A stretch of 64,000 bases of DNA from Cupriavidus basilensis (GTDB taxonomy: Bacteria > Pseudomonadota > Gammaproteobacteria > Burkholderiales > Burkholderiaceae): NCBI RefSeq assembly GCF_008801925.2, contig NZ_CP062804.1, positions 434,001 to 498,000 of the forward strand. The letters run 5' to 3'. The position numbers and the translations under genes are program-made. Each line of letters opens with the position of its first letter. Position 1 is the stretch's first letter. Shown one piece after another: positions 24,761 through 35,140 of the stretch. The notes beneath the pieces are model-generated. The model did not search any database. It saw nothing but the letters and a program-made list of their open reading frames with translations, and had not been told where the DNA came from.

Positions 24761-25138
24761 ATGCTCCAGTCAAGCCTCGCACTTGCCCTCGCTAGCGTTC
24801 CTCGTCGGCATGGCGCCCGCAAGGGCGAACTGATCAGGCCGGCAGCCGGCGGCACGGGGTACACCGCCAGTCGCTGGGTCCGTCTGCGCTTGCCAGTGTC
24901 CTCAAGTCACGTGCTCACGTTGCGCCAGTGGCTGCACAGTATCCTCGGCAACGTGGCTCGTTCCTACGTCGTCGAAGTTGACTGTAGCCGCGGCCAAACC
25001 ACTGTGCATATGCACCTCGAAGAGGGTATGCATGACGCCGTCATGGATACCCTCAGAGCGGCACTTCCCGCCGCTGGATTCGGCCACGTGCTTGACTTGG
25101 GCAACGAGCATCCGGCTGACCGCGGAGAAAAGTCCTAG
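24761..25138 (+). CDS. Conserved-looking hypothetical protein
   Basis: A 125-residue ORF divergent from the fnr-like gene. The first 35 residues are basic and low in order. From about 40 the pattern RWVRLRLPVSSSHVLTLRQW, YVVEVDCSRGQTTVHMHLEE and MDTLRAALPAAGFGHVLDLG alternates strands and helices like a small ferredoxin-like fold. I do not recognise the family. It sits in the FNR/ion-transport block next to a DUF2188 gene. Confidence 0.5.
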   Translation: MLQSSLALALASVPRRHGARKGELIRPAAGGTGYTASRWVRLRLPVSSSHVLTLRQWLHSILGNVARSYVVEVDCSRGQTTVHMHLEEGMHDAVMDTLRAALPAAGFGHVLDLGNEHPADRGEKS

Positions 25139-25244
25139 CAGCGAGAGCGGCGCCATGCCTGCTTAGCCAGGCGCGACGCGCGTGGGTTTTCTTTTGCAAT
25201 GCACAGCCCACAACAAGTCAATTTTGTTGAAGTTGGAGAGTATT

Positions 25245-25466
25245 TTGAACACCGATCTTTGGATCGTCCCGTACCGTGACGGCTGGGATGTCATTTTTGA
25301 AGGCGCGAGATACGCCGAGTCGCACCATGCGACCCGGGATCAAGCCATTGCGGCCGGTAACATAAGAGCGCGGCGAGACAATGTCGACATGCTGGTCTTC
25401 GATAGCGAGGGCAGGGTATGCATGCGCAATGCCTTGAATCACGATCTCGCTTTCAAGTGCCGATAG
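25245..25466 (+). CDS. DUF2188 domain protein (TTG start)
   Basis: A TTG at 25245, with GGAGAG 5 bases upstream, gives a 73-residue protein starting (M)NTDLWIVPYRDGWDVIFEGA. This is the small DUF2188 fold: paired strands around WxVxxxxxGWxV, then the helix ATRDQAIAAGNIRARRDNV and the last strand DMLVFDSEGRV. An in-frame ATG 63 bp upstream (25182) adds an unlikely leader. Function unknown; such proteins are common in stress-related clusters. Confidence 0.72.
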   Translation: MNTDLWIVPYRDGWDVIFEGARYAESHHATRDQAIAAGNIRARRDNVDMLVFDSEGRVCMRNALNHDLAFKCR

Positions 25467-25704
25467 AGAATAAAGAGTCTGCCGCACTCTCATGCGAAAT
25501 CGCGCACTTAAGGCGCGCGTCCTTGCCCCAAGTTTGATGAACTCCACGCGTTGAGGGTCAAGGCCGAAGCCGCTTCAGGACTGAAGTGGATGCGTCAATT
25601 CGGGAATGAACTCGTTTGTTGCGATTCTGCGATCGAATCGCCAATCCTTGGAGCCGAGGTGCCATATGCGAAAAATCCATGACGCCCAGAACTCAGCGAA
25701 CCGG

Positions 25705-26949
25705 CTACCGGCCTTGCAAGTGTTTCTGGGTGCGCTTGGCAAGCCATCCGATAGTCAGGCCCTGGGAAAAAGTCGAGAAGATGACATTGCCATAAGTCAG
25801 CATAAGAACAATATCGCGCGCATGCCCGGACGGCAAGGACAGGGCGAGCGCGATCGAAATTCCGCCTCGTAGTCCGGCCCATACCAATAGTGGAGCTGTC
25901 TTCGCCGGCAGCCGAAAGGCCGCGCTCACCAATGCAACGGGAGCGCCTACGGTCAGGATTCGAGCAACAAGCACGATCAGGACTGTGGCCGGTATAGCAA
26001 TCCATGCGCGCGTTTCTGCATGCACAGAGACGGCTTCTAGTCCGATTAGGGTGAAGAGTATCGCGTTAAGAGCAACGTCGATCAGTTCCCAGAATGTGTC
26101 GATATTGTCCCTCGTGGTAGCCGACATGGCCTGTTCGCGTCCTTCGTTGCCCAACAGAACACCCGCCACTACCATCGCGAGAGGGCCTGAGACGCCGATA
26201 TTCGCCGCAACCGCATAGCCACCGACAACCGCCGCGAGTGTCAGCAAGACTTCGACCTGATAACGGTCAATGCGCCGCATCAGCAAGAACGTGGCACCGC
26301 CGACAGCGCCGCCAAGGAGCAACCCGCCAAACGCCTGGCGAGAAAAGTCGGCGACGACCGACCAGGTAGAAGGCATGCCAGGAGAAGTGGCAAGCTGCGC
26401 GAAGATGGTGAAGAGCACGATACCCACCCCATCGTTGAACAGGGACTCTCCGGCGATAGCCGTCTCAACGTTCCCTGGCACCTTCGCCCGGCGCAAGGCT
26501 CCCAGGACTGCGACCGCATCGGTGGGCGCGATCAGCGCCCCAAAGACAAGACAGTAGGATAACGGTAGCGAGACGCTCGCTGCCCGGAGCACCCAGTGTG
26601 TCGCGACACCGATGAGGAAAGCCGAGGCCGCCGTTGCCACTACGGCCAGAAATCCAATTTGCCAGGCGTATTGCCGCAGCCTGCGCCCATCCACATGAAA
26701 CGCGCCCGCGAAGAGCAGGAAAGACAGCATGCCCTGCAGCAGTAGCTGACTGAAATCAAGCGCCGACAGCCACCGGGACACGGGATCGCGCAAGTTTGCA
26801 AGCTGCAGGCCGTCACACACCATGAACGCAAGCGAACAGGCAAGCGCAATCGCTGCGACGCCGATGGTCATCGGCAGCCGCGTGATTCGTTCATTGAGAT
26901 AGGCGAACCCCGCCGCCGCAACGACGAGCAAGGCGATGGCATTGATCAT
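25705..26949 (-). CDS. CPA1-family Na+/H+ antiporter
   Basis: A 414-residue cation:proton antiporter of the NhaP/NHE type with about 12 transmembrane segments. Diagnostic blocks are LVFGALIAPTDAVAVLGALR, the catalytic AIAGESLFNDGVGIVLF (Asn-Asp pair in TM5), SGPLAMVVAGVLLG and VWAGLRGGISIALALSLP. It exchanges cytosolic Na+ (or K+) for H+. There is no large cytoplasmic tail. It lies 63 bp downstream of kdpE on the same strand, so it may be read through from the kdp operon and act with it in ion and pH balance. Confidence 0.92.
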   Translation of the reverse strand: MINAIALLVVAAAGFAYLNERITRLPMTIGVAAIALACSLAFMVCDGLQLANLRDPVSRWLSALDFSQLLLQGMLSFLLFAGAFHVDGRRLRQYAWQIGFLAVVATAASAFLIGVATHWVLRAASVSLPLSYCLVFGALIAPTDAVAVLGALRRAKVPGNVETAIAGESLFNDGVGIVLFTIFAQLATSPGMPSTWSVVADFSRQAFGGLLLGGAVGGATFLLMRRIDRYQVEVLLTLAAVVGGYAVAANIGVSGPLAMVVAGVLLGNEGREQAMSATTRDNIDTFWELIDVALNAILFTLIGLEAVSVHAETRAWIAIPATVLIVLVARILTVGAPVALVSAAFRLPAKTAPLLVWAGLRGGISIALALSLPSGHARDIVLMLTYGNVIFSTFSQGLTIGWLAKRTQKHLQGR

Positions 26950-27012
26950 GACGCGCCGTCTTTCTGCATCGCAGCCTGCATCTTCTTACTCCGCAAAATC
27001 GACAATGTCCTT

Positions 27013-27711
27013 TCAGCTCAGGCCAACAAGCCGATATCCCACGCTAAGCTCGGTAATGAAATGACAAGGATTTGCTGGATCAGCCTCCAGCTTTTGTCGC
27101 AGGTTGCCCATGTAGATCCGCAAGTAGTGCGAGCGTCCGGCGCTATTCGGTCCCCATACCTCGAGCAAAAGGTGACGATGTGTCAGCACGCGGCCATGAC
27201 CGCTGATCAAGGCTACCAGCAGACGGTATTCGATTGGCGTCAGTCGTACCAGCTTACCTTGCCGCCTCACTTCGCGGCATGCCAGGTCCACCGATACTTC
27301 GCCGAAGGTCACGATCCCGGCGGGCTCACCGCTGGCCATCAGGGTGCTACGGCGTAATTGCGCCCGGACCCTTGCCAGCAGTTCCGGAACGCCAAAGGGT
27401 TTCATCAGGTAGTCATCGGCGCCGGCATCCAATGCTGCCACCTTATCCTCTTCGCGGTCACGAGCCGACAGCACAATCACGGGGGCACCGGTCCACGCGC
27501 GGAGTTCTGAGATGAGTTCGCGGCCGTCGCGGTCAGGTAGCCCGAGATCGACGATGAACAACTCTGGCTGCCTGCTCGCGGCTTCGATCAGCCCGCGTGC
27601 CACGGTGTCGGCTTCGAATACGCTATAGCCATCGGCGGCCAGTGAGGCGCAGACAAAGCGGCGGATCTGCGCATCGTCTTCAACGACCAGGATACGGATT
27701 GCGGTTTTCAT
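27013..27711 (-). CDS. kdpE: KdpE response regulator of potassium uptake
   Basis: A 232-residue OmpR-family regulator that activates kdp transcription. The receiver carries ILVVEDDAQIRRFV (acidic pair), ELFIVDLGLPDRDG (phosphorylated Asp), VIVLSARDREEDKVAALDAG and DYLMKPFGVPELLARV. The winged helix follows with LTPIEYRLLVALISGHGRV, HRHLLLEVWG and YLRIYMGNLRQKLEADP. Start ATG 27711 (or 27720) lies a few bases after the kdpD stop. The frame is open far upstream inside kdpD but that is not translated. Confidence 0.93.
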   Translation of the reverse strand: MKTAIRILVVEDDAQIRRFVCASLAADGYSVFEADTVARGLIEAASRQPELFIVDLGLPDRDGRELISELRAWTGAPVIVLSARDREEDKVAALDAGADDYLMKPFGVPELLARVRAQLRRSTLMASGEPAGIVTFGEVSVDLACREVRRQGKLVRLTPIEYRLLVALISGHGRVLTHRHLLLEVWGPNSAGRSHYLRIYMGNLRQKLEADPANPCHFITELSVGYRLVGLS

Positions 27712-27724
27712 GATGCGCATGCGG

Positions 27725-30433
27725 CTAGATGGGCAGATCCGATGAGTGCGCCTGGGTCCTCGTTTCGTCAATGGAGGGAGAAGCGCTGAAGGGCAGCAGG
27801 AAGACGAAGCGGGCTCCGCCTTCGTTGCGGTTTTCAGCATATATGCGGCCGCCGTGTGCTTCGACGATCGCGCGGCAAATGGCGAGGCCGAGTCCGACGC
27901 CAGGCAGCGCGGATTCGCTCTCACCTCGCTCGAACTTGGCAAACAGCGATTCCTCGCGCCCAGCCGGCAACCCGGGGCCATTGTCGTCCACGCAAACTCG
28001 GAGCATGCCGTCACCGACGCTGGCAGACACCACGATCTCGCTTCCCGGTGGCGTGTACTTGGCAGCGTTTTCCAACAGATTCACCAATACTCGCTCGATC
28101 AACACCGGATCGAATTCGCACAGTGGCAGATTGGCGGGCAGGCGGGCGCTTACCTTGTGCCCGGACAGCACCGGTTCGAGCTGGCGCCGGGCGGAGCCAA
28201 TCACCTCCTCCAGCGATTGCCAGTCGCGCTTGACTTTGACTGCGCCGGCTTGCAAGCGCGCCATATCCAGCAGCTTTCCCACGAGTTCTGCGATTCCCCT
28301 GGCCTTCTGGCCCACGGCCAGGGTGAGCTCCTTTCGGGTCACCGGCGGCAATTCATTCTGGCTCAATGTATCGGCCAGGCCGACCAGTGCCGTCAGCGGG
28401 GTACGCAAGTCGTGGGAAACGGCTGCAAGCAAACCATTGCGCAGCCGCTCACCTTCCATGTGGACCAGGGCGTCCTGTGCGACTTCCACGAAATGCACGC
28501 GCTCCAGTGCAAGCGCGATCTGTGCGGCACAGGCGTCGAGCAGGCGCATGTCTTCCGGGGTCTCGAAGAGCGCCCTGTCAGCCGGCTGGATGGCCAGCAC
28601 GCCCCGCGTTCGGATCGGCGCCTTCAGCGGCAAGTATCTGGCCGGCGTCGATGGCAGTGTGCTGGTACCTTGACCGGCCGGCTGCTGATGGTCGTAAACC
28701 CACTGCGCCACGCTGTTATCGGTCTGCGCCAACGTGGCCGCATCGGATGGTGTCGACGGCTCATGTATGCGCTCGCGGCTGTCTGGCAGCAGCACCGCCG
28801 AGTTGGCGCTGAAGATGGAGTCAATCCTGTCGATTGCGATGCCGACAATCTGCTCTGTGATCAATGCCGCCGAGAGCTGTTGTGCCAGGCCTGCCAGTTC
28901 ACTGGCCCGCCGTTCGCGCAGGCGAGCAATCGTAGCCTCGAAGCGCAACTGGGCGGCCAATTGTCCGATTACCAAAGCCACCACAAGCATCAGGGCAAAG
29001 GTGAAGACGTATTGGGTGTCATTGACGGTGAAGGCAAACCTGGGCGGGACGAAGAAGAAATCAAGTCCCAGCACCGACAGCATGGCCGCCAGCGCACCCG
29101 GGCCACGTCCGTAGCGGATGGCAACCCCCACCACTGCGAGCAGGAATACCATCACCACATTGGCGAGCTCAAATACCGAAAGCAGGGCCGCCGTCGCCAC
29201 TGTGGTGGCCGCCACAATGGCGGTGGCCGCGCCATAGCCGCGCCAGTCCGGTTTGCCGGGCTGGCTGCGCCGCTCGTCGGCCGGCGGCGCGGTTTCATCA
29301 ATGCCGACCAGGTAGAGGTCCAACTCGGCTGCGCGTTCTGCCAGCCGGTCGGCCAGGCCTGGCAGCAGCTTACGGCGCCAGCCGGGCATCAGCCGGTGAC
29401 CGATCACGAGCTTGCTGGCATTGCGGCTCTTGGCATAGGCCGCCAGCGTGGTAGCGGCGTCGCTGCCGGCTAGCGTGGCAGTCTCGGCGCCCATATCCTC
29501 GGCCAGCTTGAGCACGCTCAGCACACGCGCGCGACCGGCGGGCGGTAGTCGTTGCAGTGCGGGTGTTTCGACATAGACGGCGATCCAGTCGGCCTGGAGC
29601 TTCGCGGCCAGTCTGGCGGCGGCGTGGACGAGCTTTTCGCCGCTCTGCCCAGGGCCAATGCAGACAACCAGGCGTTCCTTCGCCTGCCAGACGCTGACGA
29701 TGGCGCGGTCGGCCCGGTAGGCCCGCATTTGCGCATCGACCCGATCGGCGGTACGGCGCAGCGCCAGTTCGCGCAATGCGATCAGGTTGCCCTTGCGGAA
29801 GAAATTCCTTGCGGCGCGCGCTGCCTCGTCGGCCAGGTAGACCTTGCCGGCTTCGAGCCGGCTCAGGAGTTCGTCAGGCGGCAGATCAACAAGCGTCACC
29901 TCGTCGGCGGCGTCGAACACCCGGTCGGGTACCGTCTCGCGCACGCGGATGCCAGTGATCGATCCGACCACATCGTTGAGACTTTCGATGTGCTGCACAT
30001 TGAGCGTGGTATGGACGTCGATGCCGGCGGACAGCAGTTCCTCCACATCCTGCCAGCGCTTCTGGTGGCGGCTGCCCTCGACGTTGGAGTGCGCCAGTTC
30101 GTCTACGACGACGAGCGCGGGCTTCAGCGCCAACGCGGCGTCAAGATCAAACTCGGCCAGTATCCGGTCCCGGTAGGGGACTTTGCGCGGCGGCAACACG
30201 TGCATGCCATCGAGCAGGATGGCGGTCTCGGCCCGGCCATGCGTTTCCACCAAGCCGATGACAACGTTCACGCCTTCGGCCTGCTTCTGCCGGCAGGCCT
30301 GCAGCATGGCGTACGTTTTTCCGACACCGGCGCAGGCGCCGAAGAAGATCTTCAGCTTGCCGCGCGCGGCGGCCAGTTCTTCCTCCTTGAGGGATTCCAG
30401 CAGCCGGTCAGGATTGGGACGGTCGGCGTCCAC
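27725..30433 (-). CDS. kdpD: KdpD sensor histidine kinase
   Basis: A turgor/K+-sensing inner-membrane kinase that phosphorylates KdpE. The N-terminal KdpD domain begins GKLKIFFGACAGVGKTYAML with a Walker A, then VVIGLVETHGRAETA and VVDELAHSN. A USP-like domain (about residues 230-350 of this form) precedes four transmembrane helices (TVATAALLSVFELANVVMVF and following). A GAF-like part and the kinase core follow: AVSHDLRTPLTALVGLADTL with the phospho-His, NLLENAAKYTPPG (N box), VDDNGPGLP (G1) and GVGLGLAICRAIVEAHGG (G2). I prefer the GTG at 30433, behind AGAGGTGG, which gives 902 residues starting at VDADRPNPDRLLE as in E. coli KdpD. A GTG at 30487 is the alternative. Confidence 0.93.
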   Translation of the reverse strand: MDADRPNPDRLLESLKEEELAAARGKLKIFFGACAGVGKTYAMLQACRQKQAEGVNVVIGLVETHGRAETAILLDGMHVLPPRKVPYRDRILAEFDLDAALALKPALVVVDELAHSNVEGSRHQKRWQDVEELLSAGIDVHTTLNVQHIESLNDVVGSITGIRVRETVPDRVFDAADEVTLVDLPPDELLSRLEAGKVYLADEAARAARNFFRKGNLIALRELALRRTADRVDAQMRAYRADRAIVSVWQAKERLVVCIGPGQSGEKLVHAAARLAAKLQADWIAVYVETPALQRLPPAGRARVLSVLKLAEDMGAETATLAGSDAATTLAAYAKSRNASKLVIGHRLMPGWRRKLLPGLADRLAERAAELDLYLVGIDETAPPADERRSQPGKPDWRGYGAATAIVAATTVATAALLSVFELANVVMVFLLAVVGVAIRYGRGPGALAAMLSVLGLDFFFVPPRFAFTVNDTQYVFTFALMLVVALVIGQLAAQLRFEATIARLRERRASELAGLAQQLSAALITEQIVGIAIDRIDSIFSANSAVLLPDSRERIHEPSTPSDAATLAQTDNSVAQWVYDHQQPAGQGTSTLPSTPARYLPLKAPIRTRGVLAIQPADRALFETPEDMRLLDACAAQIALALERVHFVEVAQDALVHMEGERLRNGLLAAVSHDLRTPLTALVGLADTLSQNELPPVTRKELTLAVGQKARGIAELVGKLLDMARLQAGAVKVKRDWQSLEEVIGSARRQLEPVLSGHKVSARLPANLPLCEFDPVLIERVLVNLLENAAKYTPPGSEIVVSASVGDGMLRVCVDDNGPGLPAGREESLFAKFERGESESALPGVGLGLAICRAIVEAHGGRIYAENRNEGGARFVFLLPFSASPSIDETRTQAHSSDLPI

Positions 30434-30515
30434 GGTCCACCTCTTCGGTCCAGAAACGGAGACCCCAATGGTGTAAGGCCGAACCACACGGACACGGGCC
30501 TTTCGGATAGGCGGA

Positions 30516-31094
30516 TCAGCCCTTGTCGAGTGCCAGGTTCAGTTTGAGCACATTCACGGTGCTGTCGCCAAAGATGCCCCAACTGGGGTTCTCCACGTAT
30601 TGGTCCACCAACTGCTTGATTCTGGCAGGCGGCAGACCGCGCGCCTTGGCGACCCGTTCGACCTGATAGTAAGCCGCCGACGGCGAGATATGCGGGTCGA
30701 GGCCGGACGCGGACGCCGTTACCAGATCGATCGGCACCGGGCCCGTCCGATCCGGATGCGCGGCACGGACTGCCTCGACGCGTGCCTTCACCGCATCGAC
30801 CAGGGCCGGGTTGGTAGGGCCAAGGTTTGAGCCGCTGGAGCCTGTCGCGTTGTCCGGCATCGGCGTGGTGGCCGAAGGCCGGCTCCAGAAGTAGCGCATG
30901 CCACTGAACGATTGGCCGATCAGTTCGCTGCCGACTACCTCGTCGCCATGTTTGATCAGGCTACCCGCAGCCTGATGGGGGAAGAGCAGTTTCGCCACGC
31001 CAGCGACCGCTGCCGGATAGAGCAGGCCTGTCACGACGCTCAGCAGCAGGAACAGCGTCACGGCCGGGCGTATCAGCGATTTCATGTCCAACAC
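30516..31094 (-). CDS. kdpC: KdpC subunit of the K+-transporting ATPase
   Basis: A 192-residue inner-membrane protein with one N-terminal transmembrane helix (LIRPAVTLFLLLSVVTGLLY) and a periplasmic domain. Family blocks are AAGSLIKHGDEVVGSELIGQ, YFWSRPSATTP, SGSNLGPTNPAL, DLVTASASGLDPHISPSAA and the ending WGIFGDSTVNVLKLNLALD. KdpC stabilises the KdpA-KdpB complex. It lies between kdpB and kdpD with short spacings of 35 and about 80 bp. Confidence 0.95.
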   Translation of the reverse strand: MLDMKSLIRPAVTLFLLLSVVTGLLYPAAVAGVAKLLFPHQAAGSLIKHGDEVVGSELIGQSFSGMRYFWSRPSATTPMPDNATGSSGSNLGPTNPALVDAVKARVEAVRAAHPDRTGPVPIDLVTASASGLDPHISPSAAYYQVERVAKARGLPPARIKQLVDQYVENPSWGIFGDSTVNVLKLNLALDKG

Positions 31095-31129
31095 TCCTCT
31101 GCTACCTGCTTGGGCAGGGTTCCCGGCGC

Positions 31130-33247
31130 CTAAGCGACGCCGATCAGTCCAAGCACGAGATCGATCAGTTTGATGCCGACGAACGGGACGATCAAACCAC
31201 CTACGCCATATATCAACAGGTTGCGGCGCAACAGCGCATCGGCGCCGAGCGGCCGGTATTTCACACCCTTCAAGGCCAGCGGGATCAGGGCAATGATGAC
31301 GACGGCGTTGAAGATCACCGCCGACAGGATGGCCGAGGCCGGACTATAGAGGTGCATCACGTCCAGCACCTTCAGTGGCGGGTAGGTGACCGCGAAGGCA
31401 GCCGGGATGATGGCGAAGTACTTGGCCACATCGTTGGCCACCGAGAAGGTCGTTAGCGCGCCGCGCGTCATCAGCATCTGCTTGCCTGTCTCGACGATCT
31501 CGATGAGCTTGGTCGGGTTGCTGTCGAGATCGACCATATTGCCGGCTTCCTTTGCCGCCTGCGTGCCGCTGTTCATGGCCACCGCCACGTCTGCCTGGGC
31601 CAACGCCGGCGCGTCATTGGTACCGTCGCCGGTCATCGCCACTAGTTTGCCGCCGGCCTGTTGGTCGCGAATCAGCTTGAGCTTGTCTTCCGGCCTGGCC
31701 TCGGCGAGGAAGTCGTCCACGCCGGCCTCGGCGGCGATGGCGGCCGCGGTCAGACGATTGTCGCCGGTGATCATGACCGTCTTGATGCCCATCACGCGCA
31801 GTTCAGCGAAGCGCTCCTTGATGCCGCCCTTAACGATATCCTTCAGTTCCACCACGCCCATGACGCGCTCGCCGTCGATCACCACCAGAGGTGTGCTTCC
31901 ACGGCGGCTGACCTGGTCGACTTGATCGGCGACACCCTGCGGGTAGAGGCCACCTGCGGCCTCCACATGCGCCCGCACCGCATCGGACGAACCTTTTCGG
32001 ATATGCCGTTCGCCGATGTTGACCCCGGACATCCGGCTCTGCGCGGTGAAGGGGAGGAAATGAGCGTCATGCAGTTCGCGACCGCGCATACCGAACTTTT
32101 CCTTCGCGAGCACGACAATCGAGCGGCCTTCCGGTGTTTCATCCGACAGGGAGGCCAACTGGGCGACATCGGCCAGTTCCCGGTCCGAGACACCCGGTGC
32201 CGGCAGGAAGGCGCTGGCCTGGCGGTTGCCAAGGGTAATGGTGCCGGTCTTGTCCAGCAGCAGGACGTCGACATCGCCGGCGGCCTCCACCGCGCGCCCT
32301 GAGGTGGCGATCACATTGGCCTGCAGCATGCGGCTCATGCCGGCCACGCCGATGGCGGAAAGCAGGCCGCCGATTGTGGTCGGGATCAGGCAGACCAGCA
32401 GCGCGATCAGGACGGTGATGCTGACCGGGCTCCCGCTGCCGGCAGCGGTGACGCCATAGAGGGAGAACGGCAACAGGGTCACGGTGGCCATCAGGAAGAC
32501 CAGGGTCAGTGCCACCAGGAGAATGGTCAGAGCGATTTCATTTGGCGTCTTCTTGCGCTTGGCGCCTTCCACCATGGCGATCATCCGGTCGAGAAAGGCC
32601 TCGCCGGGATTGGCGGTCACGCGGGCGACGAGCCAGTCGCTCAGCACGCGGGTGCCCCCGGTGATGGCGGAAAAATCGCCGCCGGACTCGCGGATCACCG
32701 GGGCCGATTCGCCGGTAATGGCCGATTCGTCCACCGAGGCGACGCCCTCCAGCACTTCGGCATCGGCTGGTACGATGTCGCCGGCCTCGATCAGCACGAG
32801 GTCGCCGCGGCGCAGGCTGGCGGAATCCATCACCGTGATCTCTGCATCCCGCCTGGCTTGCTCAAGCTTCTTGCTCATCACGTTCCTGCGGCTACCGCGC
32901 AAAGCCGCCGCCTGGGCTTTGCCACGGCCCTCGGCCAATGCCTCGGCGAAGTTGGCGAACAGCACGGTAAACCACAACCAGGCGGAAATGGCAAAGATAA
33001 AGCCGGCGGGCGCCTCACCGCGACCGTATGCGGCCTGGATGCCGAGCAAGGTGGTGAGCACGCTGCCGACCCAGACGACGAACATGACCGGATTACGCAG
33101 CTGCGCGCGCGGCGACAGCTTGCGGAAGGATTCCGCGATGGCTGGCTTGACCAGCACCGGGTCGAACAGAGGCAGCGAACGCAAAGCGCGGTCGTCGGCA
33201 GCGTGGCCCCCCTGCGAGGGTGGCTCAGGCCTTGTCGTATCGTTCAT
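31130..33247 (-). CDS. kdpB: KdpB, P-type ATPase subunit of the K+ pump
   Basis: A 705-residue catalytic subunit. The start at 33247 gives [14 protein letters not shown]; an upstream in-frame ATG lies within kdpA. Landmarks are [15 protein letters not shown] (TM1), [12 protein letters not shown] and [17 protein letters not shown] (actuator TGES), [20 protein letters not shown] (membrane CxxP-equivalent loop), [13 protein letters not shown] (phosphorylated Asp), [16 protein letters not shown] and [20 protein letters not shown] (hinge GDGxND). It drives K+ import through KdpA. It is 10 bp downstream of kdpA. Confidence 0.96.
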   Translation of the reverse strand: MNDTTRPEPPSQGGHAADDRALRSLPLFDPVLVKPAIAESFRKLSPRAQLRNPVMFVVWVGSVLTTLLGIQAAYGRGEAPAGFIFAISAWLWFTVLFANFAEALAEGRGKAQAAALRGSRRNVMSKKLEQARRDAEITVMDSASLRRGDLVLIEAGDIVPADAEVLEGVASVDESAITGESAPVIRESGGDFSAITGGTRVLSDWLVARVTANPGEAFLDRMIAMVEGAKRKKTPNEIALTILLVALTLVFLMATVTLLPFSLYGVTAAGSGSPVSITVLIALLVCLIPTTIGGLLSAIGVAGMSRMLQANVIATSGRAVEAAGDVDVLLLDKTGTITLGNRQASAFLPAPGVSDRELADVAQLASLSDETPEGRSIVVLAKEKFGMRGRELHDAHFLPFTAQSRMSGVNIGERHIRKGSSDAVRAHVEAAGGLYPQGVADQVDQVSRRGSTPLVVIDGERVMGVVELKDIVKGGIKERFAELRVMGIKTVMITGDNRLTAAAIAAEAGVDDFLAEARPEDKLKLIRDQQAGGKLVAMTGDGTNDAPALAQADVAVAMNSGTQAAKEAGNMVDLDSNPTKLIEIVETGKQMLMTRGALTTFSVANDVAKYFAIIPAAFAVTYPPLKVLDVMHLYSPASAILSAVIFNAVVIIALIPLALKGVKYRPLGADALLRRNLLIYGVGGLIVPFVGIKLIDLVLGLIGVA

Positions 33248-33257
33248 GACTGCCGTC

Positions 33258-35045
33258 CTAGTGCGCAAACAGTTGCAGGTGTTCGACCACGGGACCCAGG
33301 GCCAGGGCCGGGATGTAGGTGAGCGCGCCAACCATGATCACTGTGCCGACCAGCAGCAATACGAACAGCACGCCATGGGTGGGCATGGTGCCGCTCGATA
33401 CCGCCAGGCGCGGCTTTCTCGCCAGGTTACCGGCAATGGCAAGCACGGCCACGATTGGCACGAAGCGGCCAAACCACATCGCCGGCGCCAGCAGGAGGTT
33501 GTAGTAGGGTGTGTTGGCGCTGAGCCCCGCAAAGGCCGAGCCATTGTTGTTGGCGGCGGAGGAAAAGGCGTACAGGATTTCCGAGAAGCCATGCGCCCCT
33601 GGATTCAGGATGCCCGCCAGGCCGTCCTTGGCCAGTACCGAAACCGCTGTCCCGCCCAGCACCAGGAATGGGGTGATCAGGATCGCGGCCGAGACCATCT
33701 TCATTTCATAGGACTCGATCTTCTTGCCGAGGTATTCCGGCGTTCGGCCGATCATCAGGCCGGCCAGGAACACCGCCAGGATGGCGAACACCAGCATGCC
33801 ATACAGGCCCGACCCAATCCCGCCAAATACCACTTCGCCAAGCTGCATCTGCAACATCGGCACAAGGCCACCGAGAGGCAACAGGCTGTCGTGCATCGCA
33901 TTCACGGCACCGCAGCTTGCCGCGGTGGTAATCGTAACGAACAGGCTAGAGGCGGTGATGCCGAAGCGGGTCTCCTTGCCTTCCATGTTGCCGGCAGTGC
34001 CGTCCACGCCAAGTTGCGTCAGCAGCGGGTTGGCATGCATCTCGGACCACTGCACCACGGCAAACATGGCGATGAAGATCACTGTCATGGCCGCGACCAC
34101 CGCGACGCCCTGGCGCATATCGCCGACCATGGCGCCAAACATGAAGCACAGCGCGGCCGGTATCAGGAAGATCGACAACATCTGCACAAAGTTGGACACC
34201 CCCGTCGGGTTTTCATACGGGTGGGCAGAGTTGGCATTGAAGAAGCCACCTCCATTGGTGCCCAGCATCTTGATGGCTTCCTGCGAGGCAACCGGACCCA
34301 TGGGAATGGTCTGCTTATCCGTCTTCAGGTCCTCCATCACCGGCTTGCCGGCGGCATCGACCATGGGCTGGCCATTGGCATCGTTCTTTTGCTGCTGATA
34401 GGCAATCGGCTCGATCAGCTTCGCGTCCTGATAGGCGCCGAAGTTCTGGATCGCACCCTGCCAGGCCAGAAAGAGAGCCATCAGGAAGGCCAGTGGCAGC
34501 AATACGTAGCAGGTGGCGCGGCCGAGATCGAGCCAGGCATTGCCGATACCGGCGGCCGAGCGGCGGGCAAAGCCACGGACCAACGCTACCACCACTGCCA
34601 TCGCGGTGGCGGCCGAAAAGAAATTCTGCACCGTCAATACCAGCATCTGGGTCAGGTAGCTCATCGTGCTTTCGCCGCTATAGCCCTGCCAGTTGGTATT
34701 GGTGACGAAGGAGACGGCGGTATTGAAAGCGGAGCCCGCCTCGACATTGGCCATGCCGGCCGGGTTGAGCGGCAGCCAGCCTTGCAGGCGTTGCAGTGCA
34801 TAGACGGCGATCACCCCAAGCAGGTTGAATAGCACGATGGCAGTGGCATAGCGCCACCACGGCATGTCTTCATCGGCACGGGTGCCGATCAACCTGCAGA
34901 TACCGCGCTCGAAGGTGCCGAGCCAGCGATAGCGGGCGCTCAGGTGGCCGTCCATGACAGCGGTCAGGTAACGGCCCAGCGGCCAGGCCAGCGTGAACAG
35001 CACAACCAGGTAGAGTCCGAGCTGGACGAAGGGAGAGGCGTTCAT
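33258..35045 (-). CDS. kdpA: KdpA, K+-binding and translocating subunit
   Basis: A 595-residue polytopic protein of the SKT superfamily (KcsA-like), with four selectivity-loop repeats: [56 protein letters not shown] and [13 protein letters not shown]. It selects and translocates K+ driven by KdpB. Length is as usual (E. coli 557) with a few longer loops, including a charged insert around [20 protein letters not shown]. Its ATG overlaps the TGA of kdpF (ATGA arrangement), indicating translational coupling. Confidence 0.96.
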   Translation of the reverse strand: MNASPFVQLGLYLVVLFTLAWPLGRYLTAVMDGHLSARYRWLGTFERGICRLIGTRADEDMPWWRYATAIVLFNLLGVIAVYALQRLQGWLPLNPAGMANVEAGSAFNTAVSFVTNTNWQGYSGESTMSYLTQMLVLTVQNFFSAATAMAVVVALVRGFARRSAAGIGNAWLDLGRATCYVLLPLAFLMALFLAWQGAIQNFGAYQDAKLIEPIAYQQQKNDANGQPMVDAAGKPVMEDLKTDKQTIPMGPVASQEAIKMLGTNGGGFFNANSAHPYENPTGVSNFVQMLSIFLIPAALCFMFGAMVGDMRQGVAVVAAMTVIFIAMFAVVQWSEMHANPLLTQLGVDGTAGNMEGKETRFGITASSLFVTITTAASCGAVNAMHDSLLPLGGLVPMLQMQLGEVVFGGIGSGLYGMLVFAILAVFLAGLMIGRTPEYLGKKIESYEMKMVSAAILITPFLVLGGTAVSVLAKDGLAGILNPGAHGFSEILYAFSSAANNNGSAFAGLSANTPYYNLLLAPAMWFGRFVPIVAVLAIAGNLARKPRLAVSSGTMPTHGVLFVLLLVGTVIMVGALTYIPALALGPVVEHLQLFAH

Positions 35046-35140
35046 GCCACGTCCTCCGCGTTAAACAGTGCATAGAGGAGGTAGATGAACAGGCCGACGG
35101 TCACGCCGCCCGCAAGCCAGTAAAGCAGGTCAGCGTTCAT
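35042..35140 (-). CDS. kdpF: KdpF, small membrane subunit
   Basis: A 32-residue peptide encoded between 35140 and 35042, beginning MNADLLYWLAGGVTVGLFIY and continuing [12 protein letters not shown]. It is a single transmembrane helix with the usual KdpF pattern (W-x2-G-x5-L-x2-Y-L-x2-AL). Its stop overlaps the kdpA start by four bases. KdpF stabilises the KdpABC complex in E. coli. Confidence 0.88.
   Translation of the reverse strand: MNADLLYWLAGGVTVGLFIYLLYALFNAEDVA

Noticed and set aside
27746..29473. A 575-codon plus-strand frame antisense to kdpD
   Set aside because: The kdpD frame has all kinase motifs; the antisense product has none and only reflects high GC.
32484..34832. A 782-codon plus-strand frame antisense to kdpB and kdpA
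   Set aside because: Both minus-strand genes are complete with conserved motifs; the antisense frame has random composition rich in His and Arg.
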